Shown here piece after piece: positions 6,801-14,860 of a DNA stretch of 64,000 bases. Under the pieces are notes generated by a model that was not told the origin of the DNA, ran no database searches, and saw only the letters and a program-made list of their open reading frames with translations. Numbering within the stretch: the first letter of the stretch is position 1; each line of letters opens with the position of its first letter. This DNA comes from Carboxylicivirga linearis (GTDB lineage Bacteria > Bacteroidota > Bacteroidia > Bacteroidales > Marinilabiliaceae): assembly GCF_018271995.1 (NCBI RefSeq), contig NZ_JAGUCO010000006.1, forward strand, positions 186,001 through 250,000, written 5' to 3'. Made by a program: the position numbers and the translations under genes.

Positions 6801-9413
6801 ATGTTAAGCTTCTCTTCTGATAAAGAAAAATACAATGTAGGCGAGAAAGCAACCATTACATTTCCTTCATCTGCAGCCGGACGAGCCTTAGTTTGCATTG
6901 AAAATGGTAATTCGGTGATGAACAGTTGGTGGGTAACATCCGAAGAAAAGAGCACATCTTTTAGCTTTGATATTACCGAAGAAATGACTCCGAATGTATA
7001 TGTTTCGGTAACATTACTTCAGCCTCATGCACAATCGGTCAACAACCTTCCTATTCGTTTATACGGTGTAATTCCATTAATGGCTGAAGATCCTAAAACA
7101 CATTTAAATCCTGTTATTGATATGCCTGATGAATTACGTCCGGAACAGGATGTTACCATCAAGGTAAGCGAAAAAGACGGACAAGCTATGAGCTATACTT
7201 TGGCCATGGTTGAAGACGGCTTACTGGATCTGACCCGATTTAAAACACCTCGCCCATGGGATTATTTCTTTGCCAAAGAAGCATTGGGTGTAAAAACATG
7301 GGATTTATACGATCAGGTGATTGGTGCTTATGGTGGAAAAATTGAGCAAATGTTCAGCCTTGGAGGTGATGACGATATGGCTGCCAAAAAAGGTGGAAAT
7401 AAAGCCAACCGTTTTAAGCCGGTGGTTAAGTTCTTTGGTCCATATACTTTAAGGGCCGGCAACACAGATGAACATACTTTTACCATGCCCCGTTACATTG
7501 GATCGGTTCGCACCATGGTGATTGCCTCATCGGAAAACGCTTATGGAAACACTGATAAAACAACTCCCGTCAGAAACCCATTGATGGTATTGGCAACTTT
7601 GCCTCGTGTGTTAGGACCTGACGAAGAAGTAGATTTGCCGGTGACTGTTTTCGCTATGAAAGAAAACATCAAAAATGTGAAGGTAAAGGTAGAATCTAAC
7701 GATTTAATGACTGTTTTGGGTGATAATACTCAAACCATCAGTTTTAATCAAACAGGCGAACAGGTGGTTGTTTTTAAAGTGAAAGTGAAACCGACGATAG
7801 GCATTGGCAAAGTAAAAGTTATGGCCAGTGCTGCCGGTGAAGAAGCAGAGGATGAAATTGAACTGGAGGTTCGTAATCCAAATCCACGAATTACAACCGT
7901 TTCAAATATTCAAATTGAAAAAGGTAAGTCAGGAAAATTGGAATATACACTTCCGGGTATTGAAGGCACTAACCATGCTTCGCTGGAGATTTCTTCTATT
8001 CCTCCAATTGATTTTGGTCGACGCTTGAAATACTTGATTTCATACCCTCACGGATGTGTTGAACAAACCACTTCAGGAGCATTCCCTCAGCTATTTTTAA
8101 GTGATTTGATTGATAGCGGTGATGATTTTGAAGAAACCACTGCTCGCAATATTAGAGGTGGCATTAATCGTTTGGCCGGTTTTATCAAACCTGATGGAGG
8201 ATTAAGTTACTGGCCTGGCAGCACTTCATCGAGTGATTGGGGAACTACTTATGCCGGACATTTCTTATTGGAAGCTGAAAAGAAAGGATATCAGCTTCCG
8301 GTTGGTTTTAAGAACAAATGGATCAAGTATCAACGCTCTCAAGCTCGTCAGTGGAGCTACAATAAATTATATCGAGGACGTGATCTGGCTCAGGCCTATC
8401 GTTTATATACCTTAGCATTAGCTGGTGAACCAGAATTGAGTGCGATGAACCGAATGCGAAACCTAAGTTACCTGAGCTTGCAGGCCCGCTGGCGATTAGC
8501 TGCTGCCTATGCTTTAGCTGGTCATAAAAATGTAGCCAACGAATTGGTTAATAATGCATCGATGGACGACTTTACAGAGTATGATCGTAATTACAGTTAT
8601 GGTTCAACCGAGCGAGATATTGCCATGATTATTGAAACGCTTGTATTACTGGATCGAAAATCGGATGCAGGTGACTTGGTATTACAATTATCAAAAAGCT
8701 TATCGAGCCAACAGTGGATGAGTACTCAAACAACGGCTTATTCACTTTTAGCCATTAGTAAGTATGCCGGAACATCAGGAGTTAGTAAAGGCATCCGTTT
8801 TGAATGGGAAGGAGCTGATCAAAAAGGTGCAAAAGTTGAATCTCAACTTTCTATCTATCAATCAGCTTTAAATACTGCCCGTACCAGTGGATCGTTGACC
8901 ATCACCAATAAGTCAGAAGGAGTTTTATTTGCCCGTGTAATAATGGATGGTATTCCAGCCACAGGAGATAGCACTGCTTTGTCGTCTAACCTTCATATGA
9001 AGGTTGTTTATAAAGACCTCGCGGGCAATGTTATTGATGTTACTCGATTGGAACAAGGCAGCGACTTTATTGCCGAGGTATCTATAAAAAATCCTGGAAC
9101 TAAAGGTAATATCGAGAACTTAGCTTTAACTCAAATATTTCCATCAGGTTGGGAAATCAGAAATACCCGAATGGAAGATATCAAAAGTGCATATGAGGCT
9201 AATACTCCTGATTACAGGGATTACCGCGACGACAGGGTTTATTCATATTTCAACCTGATGAAAGGATATTCAAAAAAGTTTGTTATCATTTTAAATGCAG
9301 GATACAAAGGAAAATACTATTTGCCGGCAGTAAGTTGTCAGGCAATGTATGATAATACAGTGGCAGCTCGCCAACCCGGTAAATGGGTTGAAGTGGTTGC
9401 TGCCGGAGAATAA
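3864..9413 (+). CDS. Alpha-2-macroglobulin family lipoprotein with intact thioester
   Basis: A protein of about 1,849 residues from the chosen start. The frame is open to an ATG at 3765, but the ATG at 3864 gives a proper lipoprotein signal: hydrophobic helix, then lipobox TYSC. It has the layout of large bacterial A2Ms (YfhM/MagD type): N-terminal macroglobulin domains, an acidic aromatic insertion near residues 450-510, an MG2 region (GFIYGERGVWRPGDTLF), the A2M domain, and the thioester motif GCVEQ at Cys1398-Gln1401 followed by a TED-like helical domain. Such proteins are thought to trap attacking proteases in the periplasm. They are often paired with pbpC, which is not present on either side here. 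Transcription diverges from ohr. Confidence 0.92.
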   Translation: MFKQSIWGFLIVLITIATTYSCQSKQEKSTVKEVVYNEKVSAFTSGIISNEGLIQVQFANKITGVEPGQQADSKLVSFKPSIKGKTEWLDAYTLQFVPDNRLPSSTEYQVEVNLPKLFEDEKEMFKFSFATITQNYRFVSTGLEPVSADKLEENTYKGKISLADNANNNDIERLVKATQDGKELPIEWTHIASENNHQFIIKEVIRKKQAGLLVLHLDGSPIGVDKKSKEEIDIPSLNDFKVVSTKVMMHPEQHIVVTFSDPLDARQNITGMVSLGKVADLKYEIDNNRLKVYPPYRLSGKKEVIVHTGIKNSLSYPLNEESRYELLFETPKPAISLIGRGSILPNSDGLIFPFKAVSLKAVEVRIIKIFESNVAHFLQVNDLDGSNQLRRAGRLVLKKTVQLDKDPSLNLAEWNVFSLNLTDLIQAEPGAIYRVELKMKKKHSFYPCGDGENNAETEITDEENEITEADMAYWDRPDSYYSTYWDNYEPYNWREREDPCSDSYFSNKVVGKNILASNIGIIAKKGNSKEIVIAVSDLRTAQPIANADVEILNYQSQVMGQIKTDANGLARIPIENRPFLVIVKSNEQRGYLKLVEGNTLSYSRFNINGQHTQKGMKGFIYGERGVWRPGDTLFVSFILQNKGEALPVEHPIVFELLNPHGQIINKQVSSLQNQTLFSFSTKTDTDAPTGYWTARVKVGGSIFEKGLRVETVKPNRLKIKLDFGSDKLNPGEAMNTDMEVNWLHGAVARNLKADVAVTLNQTRTQFDTYRDYVFDDPARNFNSEEYTVFDDNLDANGKANINATIDVEDAAPGMLKASFLTRVFEKSGDFSVDRFTVPYAPYPVFVGIKTPKGDKRGMLLTDTAHIVNVATLDADGNPVSVKNLSYYVYKVSWRWWWESSQDNLAKYVGTRHQNIITSGKVSTVNGEGQFKFKIKYPEWGRYLIRVIDNNNGHATGKTVYVDWPGWAGKRQDKDASSASMLSFSSDKEKYNVGEKATITFPSSAAGRALVCIENGNSVMNSWWVTSEEKSTSFSFDITEEMTPNVYVSVTLLQPHAQSVNNLPIRLYGVIPLMAEDPKTHLNPVIDMPDELRPEQDVTIKVSEKDGQAMSYTLAMVEDGLLDLTRFKTPRPWDYFFAKEALGVKTWDLYDQVIGAYGGKIEQMFSLGGDDDMAAKKGGNKANRFKPVVKFFGPYTLRAGNTDEHTFTMPRYIGSVRTMVIASSENAYGNTDKTTPVRNPLMVLATLPRVLGPDEEVDLPVTVFAMKENIKNVKVKVESNDLMTVLGDNTQTISFNQTGEQVVVFKVKVKPTIGIGKVKVMASAAGEEAEDEIELEVRNPNPRITTVSNIQIEKGKSGKLEYTLPGIEGTNHASLEISSIPPIDFGRRLKYLISYPHGCVEQTTSGAFPQLFLSDLIDSGDDFEETTARNIRGGINRLAGFIKPDGGLSYWPGSTSSSDWGTTYAGHFLLEAEKKGYQLPVGFKNKWIKYQRSQARQWSYNKLYRGRDLAQAYRLYTLALAGEPELSAMNRMRNLSYLSLQARWRLAAAYALAGHKNVANELVNNASMDDFTEYDRNYSYGSTERDIAMIIETLVLLDRKSDAGDLVLQLSKSLSSQQWMSTQTTAYSLLAISKYAGTSGVSKGIRFEWEGADQKGAKVESQLSIYQSALNTARTSGSLTITNKSEGVLFARVIMDGIPATGDSTALSSNLHMKVVYKDLAGNVIDVTRLEQGSDFIAEVSIKNPGTKGNIENLALTQIFPSGWEIRNTRMEDIKSAYEANTPDYRDYRDDRVYSYFNLMKGYSKKFVIILNAGYKGKYYLPAVSCQAMYDNTVAARQPGKWVEVVAAGE

Positions 9414-9486
9414 TATAATCAACCTAAAAACTTAACCAAAAGTGAAACATTCAAAGGAGAAAGATTTTGACTGTGGCTATAAAAAC

Positions 9487-9579
9487 ATGATGTTTAGGAC
9501 TAAAATGAATCATTGTAAATCGGTGATACTTTTTATCCTGTTAACCTCTGCATTAATCTGGATTATACTTTTAGCATAA
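9487..9579 (+). CDS. Candidate 30-residue single-helix membrane peptide
   Basis: A small ORF that begins with two Met codons and encodes a basic start (FRTKMNHCKS) and one hydrophobic helix ending at the stop. It lies between the A2M gene and a terminator, so it could be the last cistron of that transcript. No family is recognised, and the shape alone is weak evidence. Confidence 0.3.
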   Translation: MMFRTKMNHCKSVILFILLTSALIWIILLA

Positions 9580-9581
9580 AC

Positions 9582-9611
9582 AATAAAGGCAGCCATTGCG
9601 CTGCCTTTATT
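9582..9611. terminator. Bidirectional terminator between convergent genes
   Basis: Perfect 12-bp arms AATAAAGGCAGC / GCTGCCTTTATT with a 6-nt loop. The A-rich left side and T-rich right side let it serve both the plus-strand A2M transcript and the minus-strand gene whose stop codon touches it at 9611. Confidence 0.8.
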
Positions 9612-11182
9612 TACTGCTTTATTAATTTTAGTACCAGATTTTCCTCATCAGTATTGATTTTAATTAAATAAAGGCCATTTTTAAAATCATCCGTCCTTAT
9701 TGTATTGATACCTGCATTTACTCTTTGTTCATGTATCAAACTTCCACTTAAATTATAAATACATAAGGTTCCACAAAGTGTTGAGTGTATTTCAAAATAC
9801 TGGTTAAAAACGGTAGGAAACACTTTTATTTCAGATAGGAATGAATTATTGACTAAGGTAGCCTCATAATTAAATTGTTCACGCTTAGTGTTCAAATACT
9901 CTGTGGACTCAACATCCCATTTTTGATACACTTTAGTCAGTACCTTAGATGTGGCTTCTTCATACATAAAAATCCATTTCTCACCTGTTTGCTGTTTCCA
10001 ATCTTCATCTCCACTTCTGGTTTCATTTTTGACTTCCGTTTGATTTCCAAATTCATCATAGATTTCTGAATCTTTTGATGCTTTAGATAAAACACCATTT
10101 CTATAGGATTCAGTCATTGAATACACTAGTTCATCAGTTTTGAAATCAATTGTATAATAATATTTCAACCAGGAAGACTGACTCCATATTTCATCTAACT
10201 CGCTATTATAATCAGACAGCTGTAACCAGGTCCATCGGAAGTCGTTGGCCCAGTTACCATTATATATTTGATAGGTTTCTATTGTGGTAGGCGGAGTTCC
10301 TTCCCCATCGCCATCGGGATAAGAAGCACTAAGTTTTTCGGCATCAACAAAGTAAGCATCATTATCCACTTCTTCGTGAGGAAATTCAGGCCCTGTATAT
10401 TCCTGATAGGTATACGAGTCCACATAGCTGCTTTGTACGTGCCCCTCCTGATTCCAGAAATACCAATTTACATCAATATATCGTCCAACCAAATCGAAGT
10501 TACTTCCGTTATGGTAATATTCATAACCTCCACAAATTAAATTATCGTCATCATACTCCCAGGTATTTTTCCAGCTCGCAAACCACGATCCTTCATACCT
10601 GTCATACGATATTTGTTCAGTTAATAATCCGTCTTCGTAATTATAATCTGTTTTATATCCGTAAATCTCCACCCATCCGTCAGGATAATCGTAATAATAG
10701 CTTATTACCCCAACCTCCTGACCAAAGGCATCATAGATTCGTTCATTCCAGGTTCCTTCAGATAATTCCCAGTCAGAAGAAATCCAATAATAAATTAACA
10801 CTTGAGAAAGGACTCCATAATCATCATAAATATATGAGTATTTGTAATCTTTAAACCAACTGTTGCCATCAAACGATTCTTTAACTTTATCCTTTAGCGT
10901 AAGGTTATCATAGTAGGTATATGTATTTCTTTCATTCGATGACTCTGAGATCCACAACAATCCATCTTCGTTATATTGAAGATTGGCTATTATCGGTTCA
11001 ATCCACTCATCACCATTCCAGTAATCGGTTGTACAATGAGTAGGCAGATAATCTTCCAGATATGATTTAAGGATAATACTTTTTGATGAAGACTGATGAT
11101 GACTTTTTTTCGAAAGTGGCTTTTGGGCAAAAGTTGTAGTCACTATGACTATTGCCAGTAATAGGGGGAATGGCCTTTTCAT
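9611..11182 (-). CDS. Secreted T9SS-sorted repeat protein (paralogue 1)
   Basis: A 523-residue protein with a signal peptide (hydrophobic residues 5-18, then TFAQ) and a C-terminal type A T9SS sorting domain of about 75 residues (IKVFPTVFNQYFEI ... GLYLIKI ... LKLIKQ). The body is very rich in Tyr, Trp, Asp and Asn and contains recurring units of the kind Y-x-Y-D-(D/E)-x-G, spaced by about 40 residues, that look like beta-hairpin repeats. It should be exported by T9SS and attached to the cell surface or released. The function is unknown; the repeat style resembles YD-like repeats. It is a clear paralogue of the next gene, with most landmarks in the same order. Confidence 0.75.
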   Translation of the reverse strand: MKRPFPLLLAIVIVTTTFAQKPLSKKSHHQSSSKSIILKSYLEDYLPTHCTTDYWNGDEWIEPIIANLQYNEDGLLWISESSNERNTYTYYDNLTLKDKVKESFDGNSWFKDYKYSYIYDDYGVLSQVLIYYWISSDWELSEGTWNERIYDAFGQEVGVISYYYDYPDGWVEIYGYKTDYNYEDGLLTEQISYDRYEGSWFASWKNTWEYDDDNLICGGYEYYHNGSNFDLVGRYIDVNWYFWNQEGHVQSSYVDSYTYQEYTGPEFPHEEVDNDAYFVDAEKLSASYPDGDGEGTPPTTIETYQIYNGNWANDFRWTWLQLSDYNSELDEIWSQSSWLKYYYTIDFKTDELVYSMTESYRNGVLSKASKDSEIYDEFGNQTEVKNETRSGDEDWKQQTGEKWIFMYEEATSKVLTKVYQKWDVESTEYLNTKREQFNYEATLVNNSFLSEIKVFPTVFNQYFEIHSTLCGTLCIYNLSGSLIHEQRVNAGINTIRTDDFKNGLYLIKINTDEENLVLKLIKQ

Positions 11183-11331
11183 AGCTTAACGCTTTAGTTA
11201 ATAAATTCATTATATCCAGCATATTACATCAAAATATAATGCTTTTATTGGACAAAAGACAGTGTTGAGTACTAATTGTTTGCTAAAATGTTTGAATGAA
11301 GCTAATAAGTTCTTCTTTAAACATTATAAAA

Positions 11332-11358
11332 AAAGGCCATCCAAAGTGGACAGCCTTT
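11332..11358 (-). terminator. Terminator of the second T9SS paralogue
   Basis: Stem AAAGGC..TCCA / TGGA..GCCTTT with one internal mismatch pair. On the minus strand it is followed by a run of T. It lies 8 bp after the stop of the gene at 11366-12931. Confidence 0.7.
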
Positions 11359-11365
11359 CATGCCT

Positions 11366-12931
11366 TTATTGTTTTATTACTTTTTGAATATTCTCTCCTT
11401 TAATGGTTTGTACTTTTACAATATACAGGCCTCTTTCAAAATCATCAGTATTGATTGAATTGGTACCTGGCCCAATGATTTGTTCCAGCACCTTGGCTCC
11501 ACCTAAATTATAGATAAATATCTTACCTGAATATTCAGATTGTACTGCAATGTTATTCATAAATGCAGTTGGATATATTTTTATTCCTTCTTTCACTAAT
11601 AAATCGAGATTAGTAGCTGAATATTCAAATTGTTCACGCATATAATTTACATACATTGAACCATTCCAATCTGAATGAATTTTAATTAATATTTTAGATG
11701 TTGCACCTTCGTACTCATAATCCCACATTTCGCCACCTACTTGCATCCAGTTTTCATCTCCGCTATGGGTTTCGCTTTTCGATTCTGTTTGGTTACCAGA
11801 TCCATCAAACAATTCAGAGTTCTTAGATGCGCTTATTAATACACCATCTGTATAACTTTCATAAATATTATAAGTTAAAGCATCGGTCCAATAGTCCATA
11901 TTGTAATATTCTTTTTGCCATTCGGTTCCATTCCAACTTTCATCCATTTCACTTTCTGAATCTGACATTTGAATCCACGTCCACCGATAATCATTAACCC
12001 AACCGCCGTCATAAACCTGATAAACTTCAATGGTTGTAGGAGGAGTTCCTCCACCATCACCATCGGGGTATGATGCAACCACTTTTTCGGAATTCATGTA
12101 ATTAGCATCATTATCTGGTTCTTCGTTTGGATACACTGGACCAGTATACTCCTGAAATGTATAGGATGAAATGTAACTATTTTCAACATGACTTTCTGAA
12201 TCCCATATGTACCAACTTACATCTGTATAACGACCACTCAACACGTAGTTGCTGCCATTATAATCATATTCATATGCTCCGTTTAAAACATCCTGTTCAT
12301 CGTACATCCAAACATTTTTCATTTCAGGTACCCAAGCACCATTATCTCTTTGATAATAAATCTGCTCTGTTATTAATCCATTAGTATAAATCGATTCATC
12401 TTTATAACCGTAATCTTCAACCCAACCTTCAACAGCATCGTAGGAGTAGCCTATTTCTTCACTAACATTTCCATACTCATCATAAACAATGTCATACTTG
12501 TATCCATATGAAATTTCCCAATCGGCACCATTCCAATTATAATAGACAGATTGGGATTCATAACCCATTTCGTCATACATATACGACTGCTTTGACTGAT
12601 AATTCCAATCGGAACCATCAAACCATTCCGTAATATAATCCTTAACCATCCCATTTTCATAATAGGTATAAGTCATTCTTTCATTCGGAGATTCCGAAAT
12701 CCATAGCAAACCATTCTCATAATATTGCAAGTTTGTGGTAGATGGATCTGCCCATTCCGCTCCGTTCCAATAATCTGTTATAACACTTGTAGGTAGGTAC
12801 TCTGCCTTGGCAGCTTTAAGCTTGTTAATCTGCTCCCGGCTCTGTTTCTGATTCTTTTTTGTAAAAGGATTTGCCACTACAGTTGAGCATAGCATCAATC
12901 CAACAAAAAGTAAAGTAAATGTTCTTTTCAT
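11366..12931 (-). CDS. Secreted T9SS-sorted repeat protein (paralogue 2)
   Basis: A 521-residue paralogue of its downstream neighbour. It has a signal peptide (MKRTFTLLFVGLMLCSTVVA), a Tyr/Trp/Asp-rich repeat body, and a C-terminal T9SS type A sorting domain ending VQTIKGENIQKVIKQ. Shared landmarks include LPTSVITDYWNGAEW versus LPTHCTTDYWNGDEW, and the segment SYPDGDG.GTPPTTIE near the middle. Repeated Y-D-E-x-G units are visible. The two genes lie head-to-tail, 183 bp apart, each with its own terminator, so they arose by tandem duplication and have since diverged. No enzymatic motif was recognised. Confidence 0.75.
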   Translation of the reverse strand: MKRTFTLLFVGLMLCSTVVANPFTKKNQKQSREQINKLKAAKAEYLPTSVITDYWNGAEWADPSTTNLQYYENGLLWISESPNERMTYTYYENGMVKDYITEWFDGSDWNYQSKQSYMYDEMGYESQSVYYNWNGADWEISYGYKYDIVYDEYGNVSEEIGYSYDAVEGWVEDYGYKDESIYTNGLITEQIYYQRDNGAWVPEMKNVWMYDEQDVLNGAYEYDYNGSNYVLSGRYTDVSWYIWDSESHVENSYISSYTFQEYTGPVYPNEEPDNDANYMNSEKVVASYPDGDGGGTPPTTIEVYQVYDGGWVNDYRWTWIQMSDSESEMDESWNGTEWQKEYYNMDYWTDALTYNIYESYTDGVLISASKNSELFDGSGNQTESKSETHSGDENWMQVGGEMWDYEYEGATSKILIKIHSDWNGSMYVNYMREQFEYSATNLDLLVKEGIKIYPTAFMNNIAVQSEYSGKIFIYNLGGAKVLEQIIGPGTNSINTDDFERGLYIVKVQTIKGENIQKVIKQ

Positions 12932-13119
12932 TCCCCTATATTTAAATTAAAAAAAGTGATTTTTGATCAGGTTGTTCGTATATAATATACAACCAAAACA
13001 AAATAAAAGACAGAGCTATCCTTTATTTTTTGACCAATATTTTTCAGATTCTTTGATTTCTTACCTACTTTCAAGCGTAAAGAGTTGAGCTGAAAGTTCG
13101 CAGATAATCAAAAATGAAC

Positions 13120-13127
13120 TATTTTTG
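13120..13127 (+). promoter_or_regulatory. -7 promoter element of glyS
   Basis: TATTTTTG matches the Bacteroidota TAnnTTTG element exactly and lies 31 bp before the glyS start codon. No convincing -33 element was found. Confidence 0.5.
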
Positions 13128-13157
13128 CATTTTTGATAAAAATCACAAGACAGACAT

Positions 13158-14711
13158 ATGGCTCAAGAAGACGTTTTTAAGAAACTGGTTGCACATTGTA
13201 AAGAATACGGATTTGTTTTTCAATCCAGTGAAGTATATGATGGATTAGGCGCTGTTTACGATTACGGCCAAAACGGTGTAGAATTAAAGAACAATATTAA
13301 AAAATACTGGTGGGATTCAATGGTGCTTTTGCACGAAAATGTAGTAGGACTAGACTCTGCTATTTTTATGCACCCTACCACCTGGAAAGCTTCGGGCCAT
13401 GTGGATGCCTTTAACGATCCGTTGATTGACAACAAAGACAGTAAAAAACGTTATCGTGCCGATGTTTTAATCGAAGATTTAATCCAGAAGTTTGAGGAGA
13501 AAATTAACAAAGAAGTTACCAAAGCTAAAAAGCGTTTTGGCGATTCGTTTGATGAGAAACAGTTTTTGGAAACCAATCCTCGCGTATTGGCCAATCAGGA
13601 AAAAATCAATACCGTTCATGGCCGTTTTGCAAAAGCTTTAAACGATAATGATCTGGAAGAACTTCGTCAGATTATTATTGATTACGAAATTGCCTGTCCT
13701 ATCTCGGGCACTAAAAACTGGACTGATGTTCGTCAGTTTAACCTGATGTTCTCAACCGAAATGGGATCAACAGCTGATGGTGCTCAAAAAATATATTTGC
13801 GTCCTGAAACGGCTCAAGGTATTTTCGTAAACTACCTGAACGTTCAAAAAACAGGTCGTATGAAGTTACCATTTGGTATTGCCCAAATTGGTAAAGCTTT
13901 CCGTAACGAGATTGTTGCTCGTCAGTTCATTTTCCGTATGCGCGAGTTCGAACAAATGGAGATGCAATTCTTTGTTCGTCCGGGTGAAGAAATGAAATGG
14001 TTCGAGTATTGGAAAGAAGCTCGCATGAAATGGCATAAAGCCATGGGTATGGGTGATGAAAAATATCGTTTCCACGATCATGATAAATTGGCTCATTATG
14101 CCAATGCGGCTACCGATGTTGAGTTTAAAATGCCATTCGGTTTCAAAGAAGTAGAAGGAATTCACTCACGTACCGACTTTGATTTATCGCAGCATCAGGA
14201 ATATTCAGGTAAGAAAATTCAATATTTCGATCCTGAATTAAATAAGAGTTACGTACCATATGTAATTGAGACATCTATTGGTGTGGATCGTATGTTCCTT
14301 AGTATTATGGCAGGTGCGTACAACGAAGAAGAAGTAGAAGGCAAAGGTGGTAAGAAAGAAACTCGCGTAGTATTGAACCTACCACCTGTTTTAGCTCCTG
14401 TTAAATTAGCAGTTATGCCATTGGTAAAGAAAGATGGTTTACCTGAAAAAGCACGTGCTATTATTGATGATTTGAAATTCGATTTCAATTGTCAGTACGA
14501 CGAAAAAGACAGTATTGGTAAACGTTACCGTCGTCAGGATGCCATTGGTACACCGTATTGCGTAACCGTTGATCACCAATCGTTAGAAGATGATACCGTA
14601 ACTATTCGTTACCGCGATACCATGGAACAGGAACGAGTAAAAATAGCTGAACTTCATGGCATTATTGCTAAAAAAGTAAGTATGAAAGAGCTTTTTAAGC
14701 AAATGGCGTAA
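13158..14711 (+). CDS. glyS: Glycyl-tRNA synthetase, alpha2-type class II
   Basis: A 517-residue single-chain glycine-tRNA ligase of the class II eukaryote-like homodimer type. It opens with KLVAHCKEYGFVFQSSEVYDG, followed by YDYGQNGVELKNN, both typical of this family. Class II motif 2 is seen in FRNEI..RQFIFRMREFEQMEMQFF, and motif 3 in ETSIGVDRMFL. An anticodon-binding domain occupies the last 110 residues (LAVMPLVKKDGLPEKA ... YCVTVDHQSLEDDTVTIRYRD). It charges tRNA-Gly in the cytoplasm. It appears monocistronic, with a TATTTTTG promoter element upstream and a strong terminator downstream. Confidence 0.97.
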   Translation: MAQEDVFKKLVAHCKEYGFVFQSSEVYDGLGAVYDYGQNGVELKNNIKKYWWDSMVLLHENVVGLDSAIFMHPTTWKASGHVDAFNDPLIDNKDSKKRYRADVLIEDLIQKFEEKINKEVTKAKKRFGDSFDEKQFLETNPRVLANQEKINTVHGRFAKALNDNDLEELRQIIIDYEIACPISGTKNWTDVRQFNLMFSTEMGSTADGAQKIYLRPETAQGIFVNYLNVQKTGRMKLPFGIAQIGKAFRNEIVARQFIFRMREFEQMEMQFFVRPGEEMKWFEYWKEARMKWHKAMGMGDEKYRFHDHDKLAHYANAATDVEFKMPFGFKEVEGIHSRTDFDLSQHQEYSGKKIQYFDPELNKSYVPYVIETSIGVDRMFLSIMAGAYNEEEVEGKGGKKETRVVLNLPPVLAPVKLAVMPLVKKDGLPEKARAIIDDLKFDFNCQYDEKDSIGKRYRRQDAIGTPYCVTVDHQSLEDDTVTIRYRDTMEQERVKIAELHGIIAKKVSMKELFKQMA

Positions 14712-14751
14712 ATCACCATTTCTTAGTCTCTTTCATTTAAAACATATTACC

Positions 14752-14777
14752 AACCCGCTGATTTTAATTAGCGGGTT
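14752..14777 (+). terminator. glyS terminator
   Basis: Perfect arms AACCCGCT / AGCGGGTT with a 10-nt loop, followed by TTATTTTA. Confidence 0.8.
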
Positions 14778-14860
14778 TTATTTTATCATAACTGAAAAGT
14801 ATATACTCTTTTTGTTTACAATTAGTATGTGTATTTTCACGTCAAATAAAAAACAAAATC

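Noticed and set aside
7828-8028. 66-codon ORF inside the A2M gene
   Set aside because: It is in another frame of a strong coding gene with no independent evidence.
12127-12384. 85-codon antisense ORF in the second T9SS paralogue
   Set aside because: Opposite-strand shadow of a real gene with unlikely composition.
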